From positions 752,389-816,388 of the forward strand of contig NZ_DS990391.1 of NCBI RefSeq assembly GCF_000155475.1: DNA of 64,000 nucleotides, in the 5' to 3' direction. The notes beneath the pieces are model-generated. The model did not search any database and was not told where the DNA came from. It was given only the letters and a program-made list of their open reading frames with translations. Made by a program: the position numbers and the translations under genes. Source of the stretch: Helicobacter cinaedi CCUG 18818 = ATCC BAA-847 (GTDB lineage Bacteria > Campylobacterota > Campylobacteria > Campylobacterales > Helicobacteraceae). Shown piece by piece: positions 38,400 to 46,698 of the stretch; positions within the stretch are counted from its first letter, which is position 1; every line of letters begins with the position of its first letter.

Positions 38400-38909
38400 A
38401 TGCAAGACACAAAAAGACGCGATTTTCTGGGAATGGCTCTAGGTGGTGTTGCAGCTGTGGGAGCTGTGGCTTCTTTGTATGCGATGAAACGCTCTTGGGA
38501 TCCATTGCCTAGCGTTGTTTCGGCAGGATTTACAACATTTGATTTGAGTGTATTGCAAGAGGGTGTGCTTCAAACGGTGGAATGGCGAGGTAAGCCTGTG
38601 TATATTCTTAAAAAACAAGCAGGTAGCCAAAAAACACCGGGCAGAGATTTTGAAATAGATGGTGCGGTTTATACGGTTGGGATTCAGATTTGCACGCATT
38701 TGGGCTGTATCCCAAGCTTCAATCAAGGCTCACAAGAGTTTGCTTGTGCGTGCCACGGCGGAAGATTCAACTCTTCTGGTATAAATGAAGCAGGCACTCC
38801 ACCACCGCGTCCTATGGATATTCCACCTTTTAAGATTGATGGGACAAAAATAGTGCTAGGCGAAGAGGGGCAAGAGTATAAAGCCCTGCTTGAAACAAAA
38901 CAAGCATAA
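38400..38909 (+). CDS. petA: ubiquinol-cytochrome c reductase Rieske iron-sulfur subunit
   Basis: The Rieske subunit takes one electron from quinol in the bc1 complex. The 169-residue protein has a twin-arginine-type start (K-R-R-D-F-L-G), a membrane anchor (about 11-28), and the cluster motifs C-T-H-L-G-C and C-A-C-H-G-G (about 98-122), which supply two Cys and two His ligands. petB and petC follow in one operon, nine and zero bases apart. Confidence 0.96.
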   Translation: MQDTKRRDFLGMALGGVAAVGAVASLYAMKRSWDPLPSVVSAGFTTFDLSVLQEGVLQTVEWRGKPVYILKKQAGSQKTPGRDFEIDGAVYTVGIQICTHLGCIPSFNQGSQEFACACHGGRFNSSGINEAGTPPPRPMDIPPFKIDGTKIVLGEEGQEYKALLETKQA

Positions 38910-38918
38910 GGAGAAAGT

Positions 38919-40148
38919 ATGGAAGTGAAAAAAGCTGAAGGCTTGGTAGATTGGCTTGATCAACGCCTTGCCATTAGGAAATTAATGGAAGTGATGATGA
39001 CGAAGTATTGGGTCCCTAAAAACATCAATTTCCTTTGGGCGATGGGCGTTGTGTTACTCACGCTCTTTTCGTTGCTCGTGGTGTCTGGATTCTTCCTTTT
39101 GATGTATTATAAGCCTGATGTGAATCTTGCTTTTGATAGTGTCAATCATACGATTATGACTGAAGTGGCATTTGGCTGGTTGTGGCGGCATATCCACGCT
39201 GTGGCAGCAAGTATGATATTTTTGATTATCTATATTCATATGTTTGTGGCTATTTATTATGGCTCTTTCAAAAAAGGGCGTGAAATGGTGTGGATTGGCG
39301 GAATGTTGCTTTTTGTGCTTTTCTCTGCTGAAGCTTTTAGTGGCTATATGCTTCCTTGGGGGCAAATGAGCTATTGGGCGGCTGCGGTTATCACAAACCT
39401 TTTTGGTGGGATTCCATTCATCGGTCCTGATGTGGTTGAGTGGGTGAGGGGGAATTTTGTCGTTGCAGATTCTACTTTGACACGCTTTTTTATGCTTCAT
39501 GTATGTTTGTTGCCGATTGTGATTATTGGTGTGATTGCATTGCACTTCTATACGCTTAGAATGCCACACGTGAATAACGAAGATGGTGAGCATATTGACT
39601 TTGAAGCGGAGGCAAAAAAATACGAAGAGGGCAGAAAAAAAGAATCTAAAGTTATTCCTTTTTGGCCTGTATTCTTGTCAAAAGACATTTTTGTTGTGTG
39701 CTTGTTTATGATAGGCTTTTTCTATCTTGTGTGCTTCCACTTTGACTTTGCTATGGATCCTATTAACTTTGATCCTGCAAATAATATGAAAACTCCAGCT
39801 CACATTTACCCAGAGTGGTATTTCTTGTGGAGCTATGAGGTGTTAAGAGGATTCTTCTTTAGTGCGGATTTGGGGCTTATTGCTTTTGGTATCGCACAAG
39901 TGGCATTTTTATTCCTGCCTTGGCTTGATAGAAGCTCTGTTATAGCGCCTGCACATAAGCGTCCGGGCTATTTTGTGTGGTTCTGTCTGCTTATTGTAGA
40001 TATGATTGTTCTTACAATCTTTGGAAAGCTCCCACCTGAAGGGGCAAATAACTTCATCGGTTTTGTAGCATCTATTGGATTTTTGTTTCTTATCTTTGTG
40101 GCATTGCCGATTGTAACCATACTTGAAAACAAGAAAGGAGCACACTAA
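38919..40148 (+). CDS. petB: ubiquinol-cytochrome c reductase cytochrome b subunit
   Basis: Cytochrome b holds both b haems and both quinone sites of the bc1 complex. The 409-residue protein has about eight to nine membrane helices. Haem-ligand histidines appear in H-I-H-A-V-A-A-S and I-Y-I-H-M-F (helix B) and again in M-L-H-V-C-L-L-P and A-L-H-F-Y (helix D). The P-E-W-Y-F-L-W-S motif at the Qo site is present near residue 302. Its stop overlaps the petC ATG by one base. Confidence 0.96.
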   Translation: MEVKKAEGLVDWLDQRLAIRKLMEVMMTKYWVPKNINFLWAMGVVLLTLFSLLVVSGFFLLMYYKPDVNLAFDSVNHTIMTEVAFGWLWRHIHAVAASMIFLIIYIHMFVAIYYGSFKKGREMVWIGGMLLFVLFSAEAFSGYMLPWGQMSYWAAAVITNLFGGIPFIGPDVVEWVRGNFVVADSTLTRFFMLHVCLLPIVIIGVIALHFYTLRMPHVNNEDGEHIDFEAEAKKYEEGRKKESKVIPFWPVFLSKDIFVVCLFMIGFFYLVCFHFDFAMDPINFDPANNMKTPAHIYPEWYFLWSYEVLRGFFFSADLGLIAFGIAQVAFLFLPWLDRSSVIAPAHKRPGYFVWFCLLIVDMIVLTIFGKLPPEGANNFIGFVASIGFLFLIFVALPIVTILENKKGAH

Positions 40149-41254
40149 TGAGAGAGATTAAGATTCTAGGCATTATTGTAGTTATCGTAGGTGTGCTGTA
40201 TTGGGGTGTTGAGCCTTTGGCACACGCCACTTTTCACCCCGAAGTAGCAAAGGCGGACTTTGAGTTTAAAGATTTATCTCATAATGTTGATGTAAGCAAG
40301 GGCAATGCAGAGCGTGGAAAAGCTCTTGTAGAAGCAAATTGCGTGGCTTGTCATACGCTCAATGATGTTGGCATTGCTGGTGGGGATATGGCTGTGTATT
40401 TCCGCGATGATAAGGAAGCGACTATTTTCACACCCGATCTTTCAACGGCTGGGGCGATTTATGATGAGAAATTTTTGGCAAATCTCATCATTGATCCTGC
40501 AAATACGCTGCATTTAGCTCATAAGTTCCCTAATGGCGATTTTCCTATGACACCTTATGTAACAGATGGAGATTTGAATCAAGAGGTAGCCGACATTGTA
40601 GCCTATCTTAAGTCTATTGGCTCTGTGTCTTTGAAAAAGCAAGTTTTAGAATCTCAAGAGTTTGTTGCTAAAAAGGGCAATATTGAAAACTCAACGCTAA
40701 GTGAAGGGCAAAAGCAAAATGAGATTGCCAAGCTTGAAGAGAGTCTTACAAATAAAGCCACTTTCCTTAATGCTTGTTCTCGCTGCCACACGATGAAGTA
40801 TGATGGTGTTAGCTCTCGCACGACGCCAGAATCTCTAGGCGTGTATCTTGGCTCTGCCGCACCTGATTTATCAACGATGATTCGCAGTAAGGGATGGCAT
40901 TATTTGGAATACTTCATTAATGATCCACAAAAAGTGTCTTATAAAGCGATTCAAGAAGCCATCATCAAAAAAGAAGGCTCACTCCCAGCCAATGATAAAA
41001 AGAGTGAATGGCAAGATGACAAAGATTATAGCAATCTAGCAAAAGAGCTTGGTGTAATGCCTGTGGGACTTTCTATGCCACGCGTAGGCTTGACACACGA
41101 AGCTCAAGAGCGAGTTGTAGCGTATTTAGAATCTATAGGTGATGCTAAAAAGGCGGAGAGAGAATCTCTAGGTATATATTTGATGATTTTCTTTGGTGTG
41201 CTTAGTGTCCTTGCGTATCTTTGGAAAAGACGCATTTGGAGTGAGATTCACTAA
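40148..41254 (+). CDS. petC: dihaem cytochrome c1 subunit of the bc1 complex
   Basis: This 368-residue periplasmic cytochrome has two C-x-x-C-H haem motifs (C-V-A-C-H-T near residue 72, C-S-R-C-H-T near 212), as in Campylobacterota where the c1 subunit is dihaem. An N-terminal helix and a C-terminal anchor (about 340-360) hold it to the membrane. It passes electrons to soluble cytochrome c and then to cbb3 oxidase, whose copper supply involves ccoI. Confidence 0.93.
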   Translation: MREIKILGIIVVIVGVLYWGVEPLAHATFHPEVAKADFEFKDLSHNVDVSKGNAERGKALVEANCVACHTLNDVGIAGGDMAVYFRDDKEATIFTPDLSTAGAIYDEKFLANLIIDPANTLHLAHKFPNGDFPMTPYVTDGDLNQEVADIVAYLKSIGSVSLKKQVLESQEFVAKKGNIENSTLSEGQKQNEIAKLEESLTNKATFLNACSRCHTMKYDGVSSRTTPESLGVYLGSAAPDLSTMIRSKGWHYLEYFINDPQKVSYKAIQEAIIKKEGSLPANDKKSEWQDDKDYSNLAKELGVMPVGLSMPRVGLTHEAQERVVAYLESIGDAKKAERESLGIYLMIFFGVLSVLAYLWKRRIWSEIH

Positions 41255-41264
41255 TCTTTACTTA

Positions 41265-41290
41265 TCTAGCAGATTCTACAATCTGCTAGA
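41265..41290 (+). terminator. probable terminator after petABC
   Basis: A perfect 11-bp stem (TCTAGCAGATT and AATCTGCTAGA) with a four-base loop lies 10 bases after petC and is followed by ATCTTTT. The T run is short, so strength is uncertain. Confidence 0.5.
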
Positions 41291-41466
41291 ATCTTTTAAA
41301 ATCTGCTAATTCTTTCAAATCTCTAAACAAAGTGTGCTTATAAGTCTAATGCTTTAAAAATAAGATTTAAAATAATGTAAGACAAAGAAGTAAGATATTT
41401 TCAAAAGGACTTATAGAATCTCGTCTCCCTAAGCTGCTTAAAGACTAGGAAGACAAAGTAAGAACA

Positions 41467-42018
41467 CTATTTTTGCATAGCTTCAAGCTCAATATGCACA
41501 TCAACATTATCGCTTACCATTGCATTGCCTGTGTCTGTGCCTACACCGAAATCTTTGCGATTAAGTTTGCCCTGCAATGTGATTGCTACCAAGTCTTTTC
41601 CTGTTTTTGGGTGCTTTACAGGACCATTAAGCTCTACATCAAACACCACCTTTTTTGTAACACCTCGCATTGTGATATTTGCTTCAAGCTTTTTGCCATT
41701 GTGTTTTACAAGCTCTAAAGTCGCCTTGCCAAACTTTTTGGAATCAAAAAAATCTGGGGCATTTAGGTGCTTATCACGCGCACTTGAATTTGTGTTGATT
41801 GAAGAGATTTCTACTTCTCCATTTAACGCCTTGATAGTCTTGCCCTCAACATCAAGTGAGCCACTGAATTTATCAAAGCTCCCTTTTACATTGCTTACAG
41901 ACATATGTTTCACGCCAAAGCCCACTGATGAATGGCTTACATCAATCTCATAAGGCACTGCCAACAACGCCGCACTACACGCTACACTTAAAGCAGTAGC
42001 AACAATAATCTTTCTCAT
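41467..42018 (-). CDS. YceI-family periplasmic lipid-binding protein
   Basis: The 183-residue protein has a signal peptide (about 1-21) and the YceI pattern: Y-E-I-D-x-S-H-S-S-V-G-F-x-V-K-H-M, then V-x-G-x-F ... G-x-L ... I-x-x-x-S-I-x-T and D-x-H-L. YceI proteins form a lipocalin-like barrel that binds isoprenoid chains. The physiological ligand is not established; quinone-related roles have been proposed. It is a single gene. Confidence 0.88.
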   Translation of the reverse strand: MRKIIVATALSVACSAALLAVPYEIDVSHSSVGFGVKHMSVSNVKGSFDKFSGSLDVEGKTIKALNGEVEISSINTNSSARDKHLNAPDFFDSKKFGKATLELVKHNGKKLEANITMRGVTKKVVFDVELNGPVKHPKTGKDLVAITLQGKLNRKDFGVGTDTGNAMVSDNVDVHIELEAMQK

Positions 42019-42158
42019 AAAGGCTCCTTGTTCATGATTTAAGCAAGAATCTCTTGCTTATTTGATTGTAATCCTAGATTCTAAATTGTGGGTAAATTTT
42101 GCCTATATAGCTGGGCTTGGTAGCAAATAGGGTTTGAGAATAAAAGCTTTTTTTATGC

Positions 42159-42164
42159 TACAAT
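42159..42164 (+). promoter_or_regulatory. probable -10 box (TATGCTACAAT)
   Basis: TACAAT with an upstream TG (extended -10 form) lies about 39 bases before the LolD-type ATPase ATG. Confidence 0.45.
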
Positions 42165-42202
42165 ACCCTTTTAATGCGACACAAAGACATAAAAGGATAA
42201 TT

Positions 42203-42853
42203 ATGAATCTGCTCAATGCCACATCTCTAGCCCATAGCTTTGAAACAACGCTATATGAGAATCTTAGTCTAAGTGCGAATGCGGGGGAAAGCATAGCCAT
42301 TCTTGGTGTAAGTGGGAGTGGTAAATCTACCATTTTAAATAATCTTTCCACTCTCCTGCCCCCAAAGGCTGGGAAAGTGAGTTTGCTAGGTATTGAAGAT
42401 ATTTATGCTATCCCTGCAAAGAAGCAGCTCCTTTTAAGGCGGCTTGAGCTTGGCATTGTGTTTCAGTCGCATTATTTGTTTCGCGGATTCAGCGGAGTGG
42501 AGAATCTCAAAGTCGCCTCCATTTTATCTCAACAAAGCATTGATGAAAATCTTTTAGAGGCATTTGATATTGCTAGTGTCGTGCATCAGCCTATCGGGCA
42601 GTTAAGCGGCGGACAGCAGCAAAGGCTATCTATCGCAAGGGTGCTGACAAAAAAACCAAAGATTATTTTTGCTGATGAACCAACGGGGAATCTTGATAAG
42701 CAAACGGCTTTGCGTGTGATGGAGATTCTCTTTTCATATATCCGCACAAATGGAGCAGCCCTTATCCTTGCGACACACGATGAGGAAATAGCAAGGCTTT
42801 GTAGCAAAACTTATCGCTTGTATGATAAGGCATTGCATAGCGTGAGTGCGTAA
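42203..42853 (+). CDS. lolD: LolD-type ABC transporter ATP-binding protein
   Basis: The ATG at 42203 follows AAGGAT and gives 216 residues; an in-frame ATG at 42134 is too far upstream and overlaps the promoter. Walker A (G-V-S-G-S-G-K-S-T), the signature L-S-G-G-Q-Q-Q-R and Walker B (I-I-F-A-D-E-P-T-G-N-L-D) are all intact. It belongs to the MacB/LolD group. LolD releases lipoproteins from the inner membrane with LolC/E or LolF, but no permease is next to it here, so the partner and the exact role are inferred. Confidence 0.8.
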   Translation: MNLLNATSLAHSFETTLYENLSLSANAGESIAILGVSGSGKSTILNNLSTLLPPKAGKVSLLGIEDIYAIPAKKQLLLRRLELGIVFQSHYLFRGFSGVENLKVASILSQQSIDENLLEAFDIASVVHQPIGQLSGGQQQRLSIARVLTKKPKIIFADEPTGNLDKQTALRVMEILFSYIRTNGAALILATHDEEIARLCSKTYRLYDKALHSVSA

Positions 42854-42967
42854 AATAGGGGATAAGCCTTAAATTTTAAAGCATAATGCTAATATATATG
42901 AGATTTATTATTATAATTATGTTAAAATCCCTACCACATCAATAAAAACAAGCATAAAGGCAAAACA

Positions 42968-43540
42968 ATGCAAGATATGATAGATTCACTTGAGGAATGG
43001 GGCTATGTGATTTTGTTTGTATATTCGCTAGGGGGCGGATATGTGGGGCTTATCACCGCTGGGGTGATGAGTGCTTTGGGTAAGATGGATTTATGGTTTG
43101 CTGTGCCTATTGCGTGTGTGGGGAACATTATTGGCAGTTCGCTTTTAGCCTATCTTGCAAGGTATCAAAAAAAAGATTTAAACGCCCTGCTTCAAAAGCA
43201 CAGACGCAAAATCGCTCTCGCACAAATCTGGCTTAAACGCTATGACGCGTGGCTGATTGTGCTAAGTAAATATCTCTATGGGGTGAAAACCATAGTCCCC
43301 CTTGCCATTGGCTTTAGTCGCTTTAATCTCTCTAGATTCTATTTCATTAATGCATTCTCTTGCGTGTTGTGGGCGGTTATTGTGGGTGTAGTTGGGTATT
43401 ATGCAAGCAGTGGGGTGATTGCCCTATTAGAAAAGATTGACACGCACTCTTATGTCTTGCCCTTTGTGCTGCTTGGGCTTTTGGCTCTGCTCTTTCTTAT
43501 CATTTCGCAAGTGTCTAAAAAAGTCAAAAAGACATTGTAG
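42968..43540 (+). CDS. DedA-family membrane protein
   Basis: The 190-residue protein has four to five hydrophobic segments and the VTT-domain patterns: G-L-I-T-A-G-V-M-S-A, then G-N-I-I-G-S-S-L-x-A-Y, and K-Y-L-Y-G-V-K-T-I-V-P-L-A-I-G. DedA proteins take part in membrane lipid handling, including undecaprenyl phosphate recycling in some branches. This one is short; its specific task is not known. Confidence 0.8.
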   Translation: MQDMIDSLEEWGYVILFVYSLGGGYVGLITAGVMSALGKMDLWFAVPIACVGNIIGSSLLAYLARYQKKDLNALLQKHRRKIALAQIWLKRYDAWLIVLSKYLYGVKTIVPLAIGFSRFNLSRFYFINAFSCVLWAVIVGVVGYYASSGVIALLEKIDTHSYVLPFVLLGLLALLFLIISQVSKKVKKTL

Positions 43541-43892
43541 GTTAGGGGCTTATAATGGATTTGCAAGTGCATATTTGCTCACTTTAAAGAGATTCTACAT
43601 TTAATTGATAAAGCTAGAGGTTTTGTAATAAAAGCGTGGGCAGATGAGAAGTCAAAGCAGTTTTATATAGAAGTGTTGCAATGCAATGTTGAAGCACAAG
43701 GATTTATTCTGCATTTACCGCTTAGAATCTTAACTTTACATTAAAGGCAAAGCAAGGCAAATTAAGCCTTATACAAGTTGTTTGCGTTGTGTAGTCTAAG
43801 TTTTGCCATAATGGCTCTGCTTGTAGCACTATTCTTAAAATCACAGATTCACACAAAAAAAGCAAAAAAGGTCAAAAAGGTAAAATAGAGAT
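43541..43892. other. intergenic stretch with a possible decayed short gene
   Basis: There is no intact gene here. A start at 43555 reads ten codons and stops. A second frame (43562-43741) is open for 60 codons without a start codon and reads as a plausible helical protein (H-F-K-E-I-L-H-L-I-D-K-A-R-G-F). A one-base shift would join them. I do not recognise a family. The rest is low-complexity A-rich sequence before the MBOAT gene. Confidence 0.35.
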
Positions 43893-45311
43893 ATGAGTTT
43901 TTTTTCCATTGAATTTAGTGTTCTTTTGCTTGTATTTTTCTCGCTCTATTGGGCTGTGAAGTCCTTTAAGATTCAAAATCTTTTGCTTTTAGGCTTTAAC
44001 TATCTTGTGATTTATTTTTTTAGCCCTTATTTTGCACTTATTGTGGGGATTTATACCTGCCTTGTGTATGTTCTAGCCCTTTTTATTGACACTGCAAGGT
44101 TGCGGTTTGTGTTTTTAAGCTGTGTTAGCGTATGTGTGTTATTTTTGTGCTTTTTTAAATATTATGCAAATATCAAAGATGAGTTTGACACCCTGCTTGT
44201 GCTTTTGGGGCTTGATTTTTTAGAATCTGTTATTATTTTTCCTTTGGGCTTAAGCTTTTATACTTTTAATTCCATTACCTACCTGCGTCAAGTATATGAA
44301 GAGGGCAAGAATCTTATGCGATATGAAGATGATGGGGAGTATTATGAAGAGCAAAACCCTGCCTTGCAAAGTTTTATTGCATTAGCAATTTATCTTTCAT
44401 TTTTTGCTACCTTTCTTGCTGGTCCTATAATGCGAAGTCATTTTTTCTTTCGTCAATACCACGCAAAGCGGGAGCTTGGCTACATTGATTTGATTATCGC
44501 GTTAATACTTTTTGGCGTGGTAAAAAAGGTCTTTATCGCAAATTACGCACAAATCTATGCCGCCCCCATTTTAAACGCCCCTTTTTCCTACCATAGCCTT
44601 GAATTGCTTTGTGCGATGTTTGCGTATAGTGTGCATATTTATTGTGATTTTAGCGGATATGTGAATCTTGTGTGTGCTTTTGGGTTAGCTCTAGGCTTTA
44701 CCTTACCGCCAAATTTTAATATGCCCTATATGGCAAAAAATCTCAAAGACTTTTGGAATAGGTGGCATATTAGTCTTTCAACCTTTATTCGTGATTATAT
44801 TTATATTCCGCTTGGGGGCAATAGAAATGGCTTTGTGATGACACAGATTCTAGTGCTTTTTTCCTTTGGGCTTTCAGGCTTGTGGCACGGCGATACTTGG
44901 ACTTTTCTCATCTGGGGGCTTTTACACGGCTTTGGGCTTGTGGTGTTAAACTGCTATAAGCAGCTAGGACTACCTAAACTGCCTTTTGGAGGGGCTAGTT
45001 TGACATTTTTATTTGTGAGTTTGTGCTGGATATTTTTTTATTACCATTCACTTGAAGAGGCGATAAACTTTTTTTTAGCGATGTATCAAAATTTTTCACT
45101 CACACCGCCTGTTTATGCGTATAGTGTGCTTATGGGCTTTGTAGCACTCTTTTTAATCTATCCTTTTATAGCTCACACTTTAGAATCTACGCAACGCATT
45201 TTTAGCCTTATTCCCCTTGTGCTAAAGCCCATTATCTTAGCGGTGATTTTCACGCTCATTGTGGGCTTTATGCCTAGTGGGATTCCTAATTTTATTTATG
45301 CGAGTTTTTAA
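43893..45311 (+). CDS. patA: MBOAT-family membrane O-acyltransferase, PatA-like
   Basis: The 472-residue protein has about eleven membrane segments and the MBOAT core: K-N-L-K-D-F-W-N-R-W-H-I-S-L-S (near residue 287), Y-I-P-L-G-G-N-R and S-G-L-W-H-G (histidine near 332). It is closest in pattern to AlgI and PatA, which move acetyl groups across the inner membrane for surface glycan O-acetylation. In C. jejuni patA, patB and ape1 are adjacent, and the two SGNH genes after this one match that layout. Peptidoglycan as target is inferred. The start has a run of eight T (43898-43905) that could slip. Confidence 0.8.
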   Translation: MSFFSIEFSVLLLVFFSLYWAVKSFKIQNLLLLGFNYLVIYFFSPYFALIVGIYTCLVYVLALFIDTARLRFVFLSCVSVCVLFLCFFKYYANIKDEFDTLLVLLGLDFLESVIIFPLGLSFYTFNSITYLRQVYEEGKNLMRYEDDGEYYEEQNPALQSFIALAIYLSFFATFLAGPIMRSHFFFRQYHAKRELGYIDLIIALILFGVVKKVFIANYAQIYAAPILNAPFSYHSLELLCAMFAYSVHIYCDFSGYVNLVCAFGLALGFTLPPNFNMPYMAKNLKDFWNRWHISLSTFIRDYIYIPLGGNRNGFVMTQILVLFSFGLSGLWHGDTWTFLIWGLLHGFGLVVLNCYKQLGLPKLPFGGASLTFLFVSLCWIFFYYHSLEEAINFFLAMYQNFSLTPPVYAYSVLMGFVALFLIYPFIAHTLESTQRIFSLIPLVLKPIILAVIFTLIVGFMPSGIPNFIYASF

Positions 45312-46684
45312 TGCGTGCGTGGCAGTTTGTTTTCATCGCTCTTTTTACATTTTTGCAGCTACTTTTTTATTTGCATAGTTCCATTGTGAGCTATGTGGAG
45401 CAGCAGTATCATAACTTTAGTGAGAGTGAAAATATCTTTATGGAGTTTGTGGGGAGTGCGTATAATGCCCTATATTTGCAAGATAACGCCCTTTTTGCTC
45501 TAAGTGATAAGCTAATGGACGAGTTAGAATCTCTGCGTTCAAAAGTCTTTGGTTTGCTTGAAGTGGGGCAGATTGAGCAGGATATGGGAGAGCTAGATTT
45601 TAAGCAGGATTCTGCTTTGCAGGGGCGAGATTTACAAAAAGATTCTAGTGATACAAATTTAGACAAAAAGGCAGAATCTCAACCCCACGATTTGGATTCT
45701 AAAACGCTAGAATCTAGCCCACAAGATTCTAATCCCCAAGATTCTACTTTACAAGAAAATCACTCTCTAGATTCTGATTTCAAAGAATCTAACCCCATAG
45801 AAGCGGTGCTAAAAAATATCGCTACCACAGATGATTCTGCTCCAACATTGCCTAAAGATTTACAAGATTTATCTAACTCGCCTACACCAAACCCACAAAT
45901 AGAATCTACTCTAGATTTTTCAAAGCCTTTCCCACAAGATTTGTCTCATTCCACTCCGCCCACACAGCCCACACCACCGCCATTGCAAGAAAGCTACACG
46001 CCCTTAAGAAGTATTAACAATCCTAGAATCCAAGTGAGCGAGGGAGATAGCATCTTACTCATCGGCGATTCTATGATGCAGGGCGTTGCACCCTATTTGC
46101 TAAGGACTTTCAAAAAGGTAAAGATTCAAGGGATAAATCTTAGCAAACACAGCACAGGGCTGACTTATAAGCATTATTTTAATTGGGAGTTAGCCACAAG
46201 AGATGCTTTAGAAAAGAATCCGCACATTTCGCTTGTAGTCGTGCTTTTGGGGGCAAATGACCCGTGGAGTATGAAAAAAGGTATAGCGTTTAAAAGCCCT
46301 TTGTGGGAGGAGATTTACACGCAACGCATTGATGAGATTTTACAAGTGGCTAAAGCATATAATGTGCGTGTGGCTTGGTATGAAGTGCCAAGTGTGCGTG
46401 AAAAATCGCTCAATGATAAGATAATGTATCTTAATAGTTTGTATGAATCTGCGGTAAAACAAAGTGAAGAGTATTTCTTACAGAGCAATGGCATTGTTAC
46501 GCAAGGTGGGAAATATTCTGCGTTTATCAAAAATGCTAAGGGTAAGAGTGTGCAGGTGCGTGCTGATGATGGGGTGCATTTCACCACAAGGGGCTATCAA
46601 ATAATGGCAAATATTTTGCTAAATAGCCTTGAAGTGTTGCCGCTTGAGAATGCCCCGCAAGAGAGTGAGCCTACACAGGAGTAA
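45311..46684 (+). CDS. membrane-anchored SGNH hydrolase (DUF459-type), PatB-like candidate
   Basis: The start ATG overlaps the patA stop by one base (TAATG). The 457-residue protein has an N-terminal membrane anchor (about 4-24), a long low-complexity linker (about 95-230) rich in D, S, P, Q and L, and a C-terminal SGNH domain. Catalytic motifs visible are L-L-I-G-D-S-M-M near residue 249, L-G-A-N-D-P-W near 315 and D-D-G-V-H-F near 419. Its place after patA suggests it is the periplasmic acetyltransferase partner, but esterase activity is equally possible from sequence. The linker is made from many AGATTCT/AGAATCT words. Confidence 0.75.
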   Translation: MRAWQFVFIALFTFLQLLFYLHSSIVSYVEQQYHNFSESENIFMEFVGSAYNALYLQDNALFALSDKLMDELESLRSKVFGLLEVGQIEQDMGELDFKQDSALQGRDLQKDSSDTNLDKKAESQPHDLDSKTLESSPQDSNPQDSTLQENHSLDSDFKESNPIEAVLKNIATTDDSAPTLPKDLQDLSNSPTPNPQIESTLDFSKPFPQDLSHSTPPTQPTPPPLQESYTPLRSINNPRIQVSEGDSILLIGDSMMQGVAPYLLRTFKKVKIQGINLSKHSTGLTYKHYFNWELATRDALEKNPHISLVVVLLGANDPWSMKKGIAFKSPLWEEIYTQRIDEILQVAKAYNVRVAWYEVPSVREKSLNDKIMYLNSLYESAVKQSEEYFLQSNGIVTQGGKYSAFIKNAKGKSVQVRADDGVHFTTRGYQIMANILLNSLEVLPLENAPQESEPTQE

Positions 46685-46698
46685 ATGGGGGTAATGGA

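Noticed and set aside
43898..43905. Run of eight T at the start of the PatA-like gene as a phase-variation tract
   Set aside because: Eight T is short for slipped-strand switching and the gene is in frame; noted only as a possible slip site.
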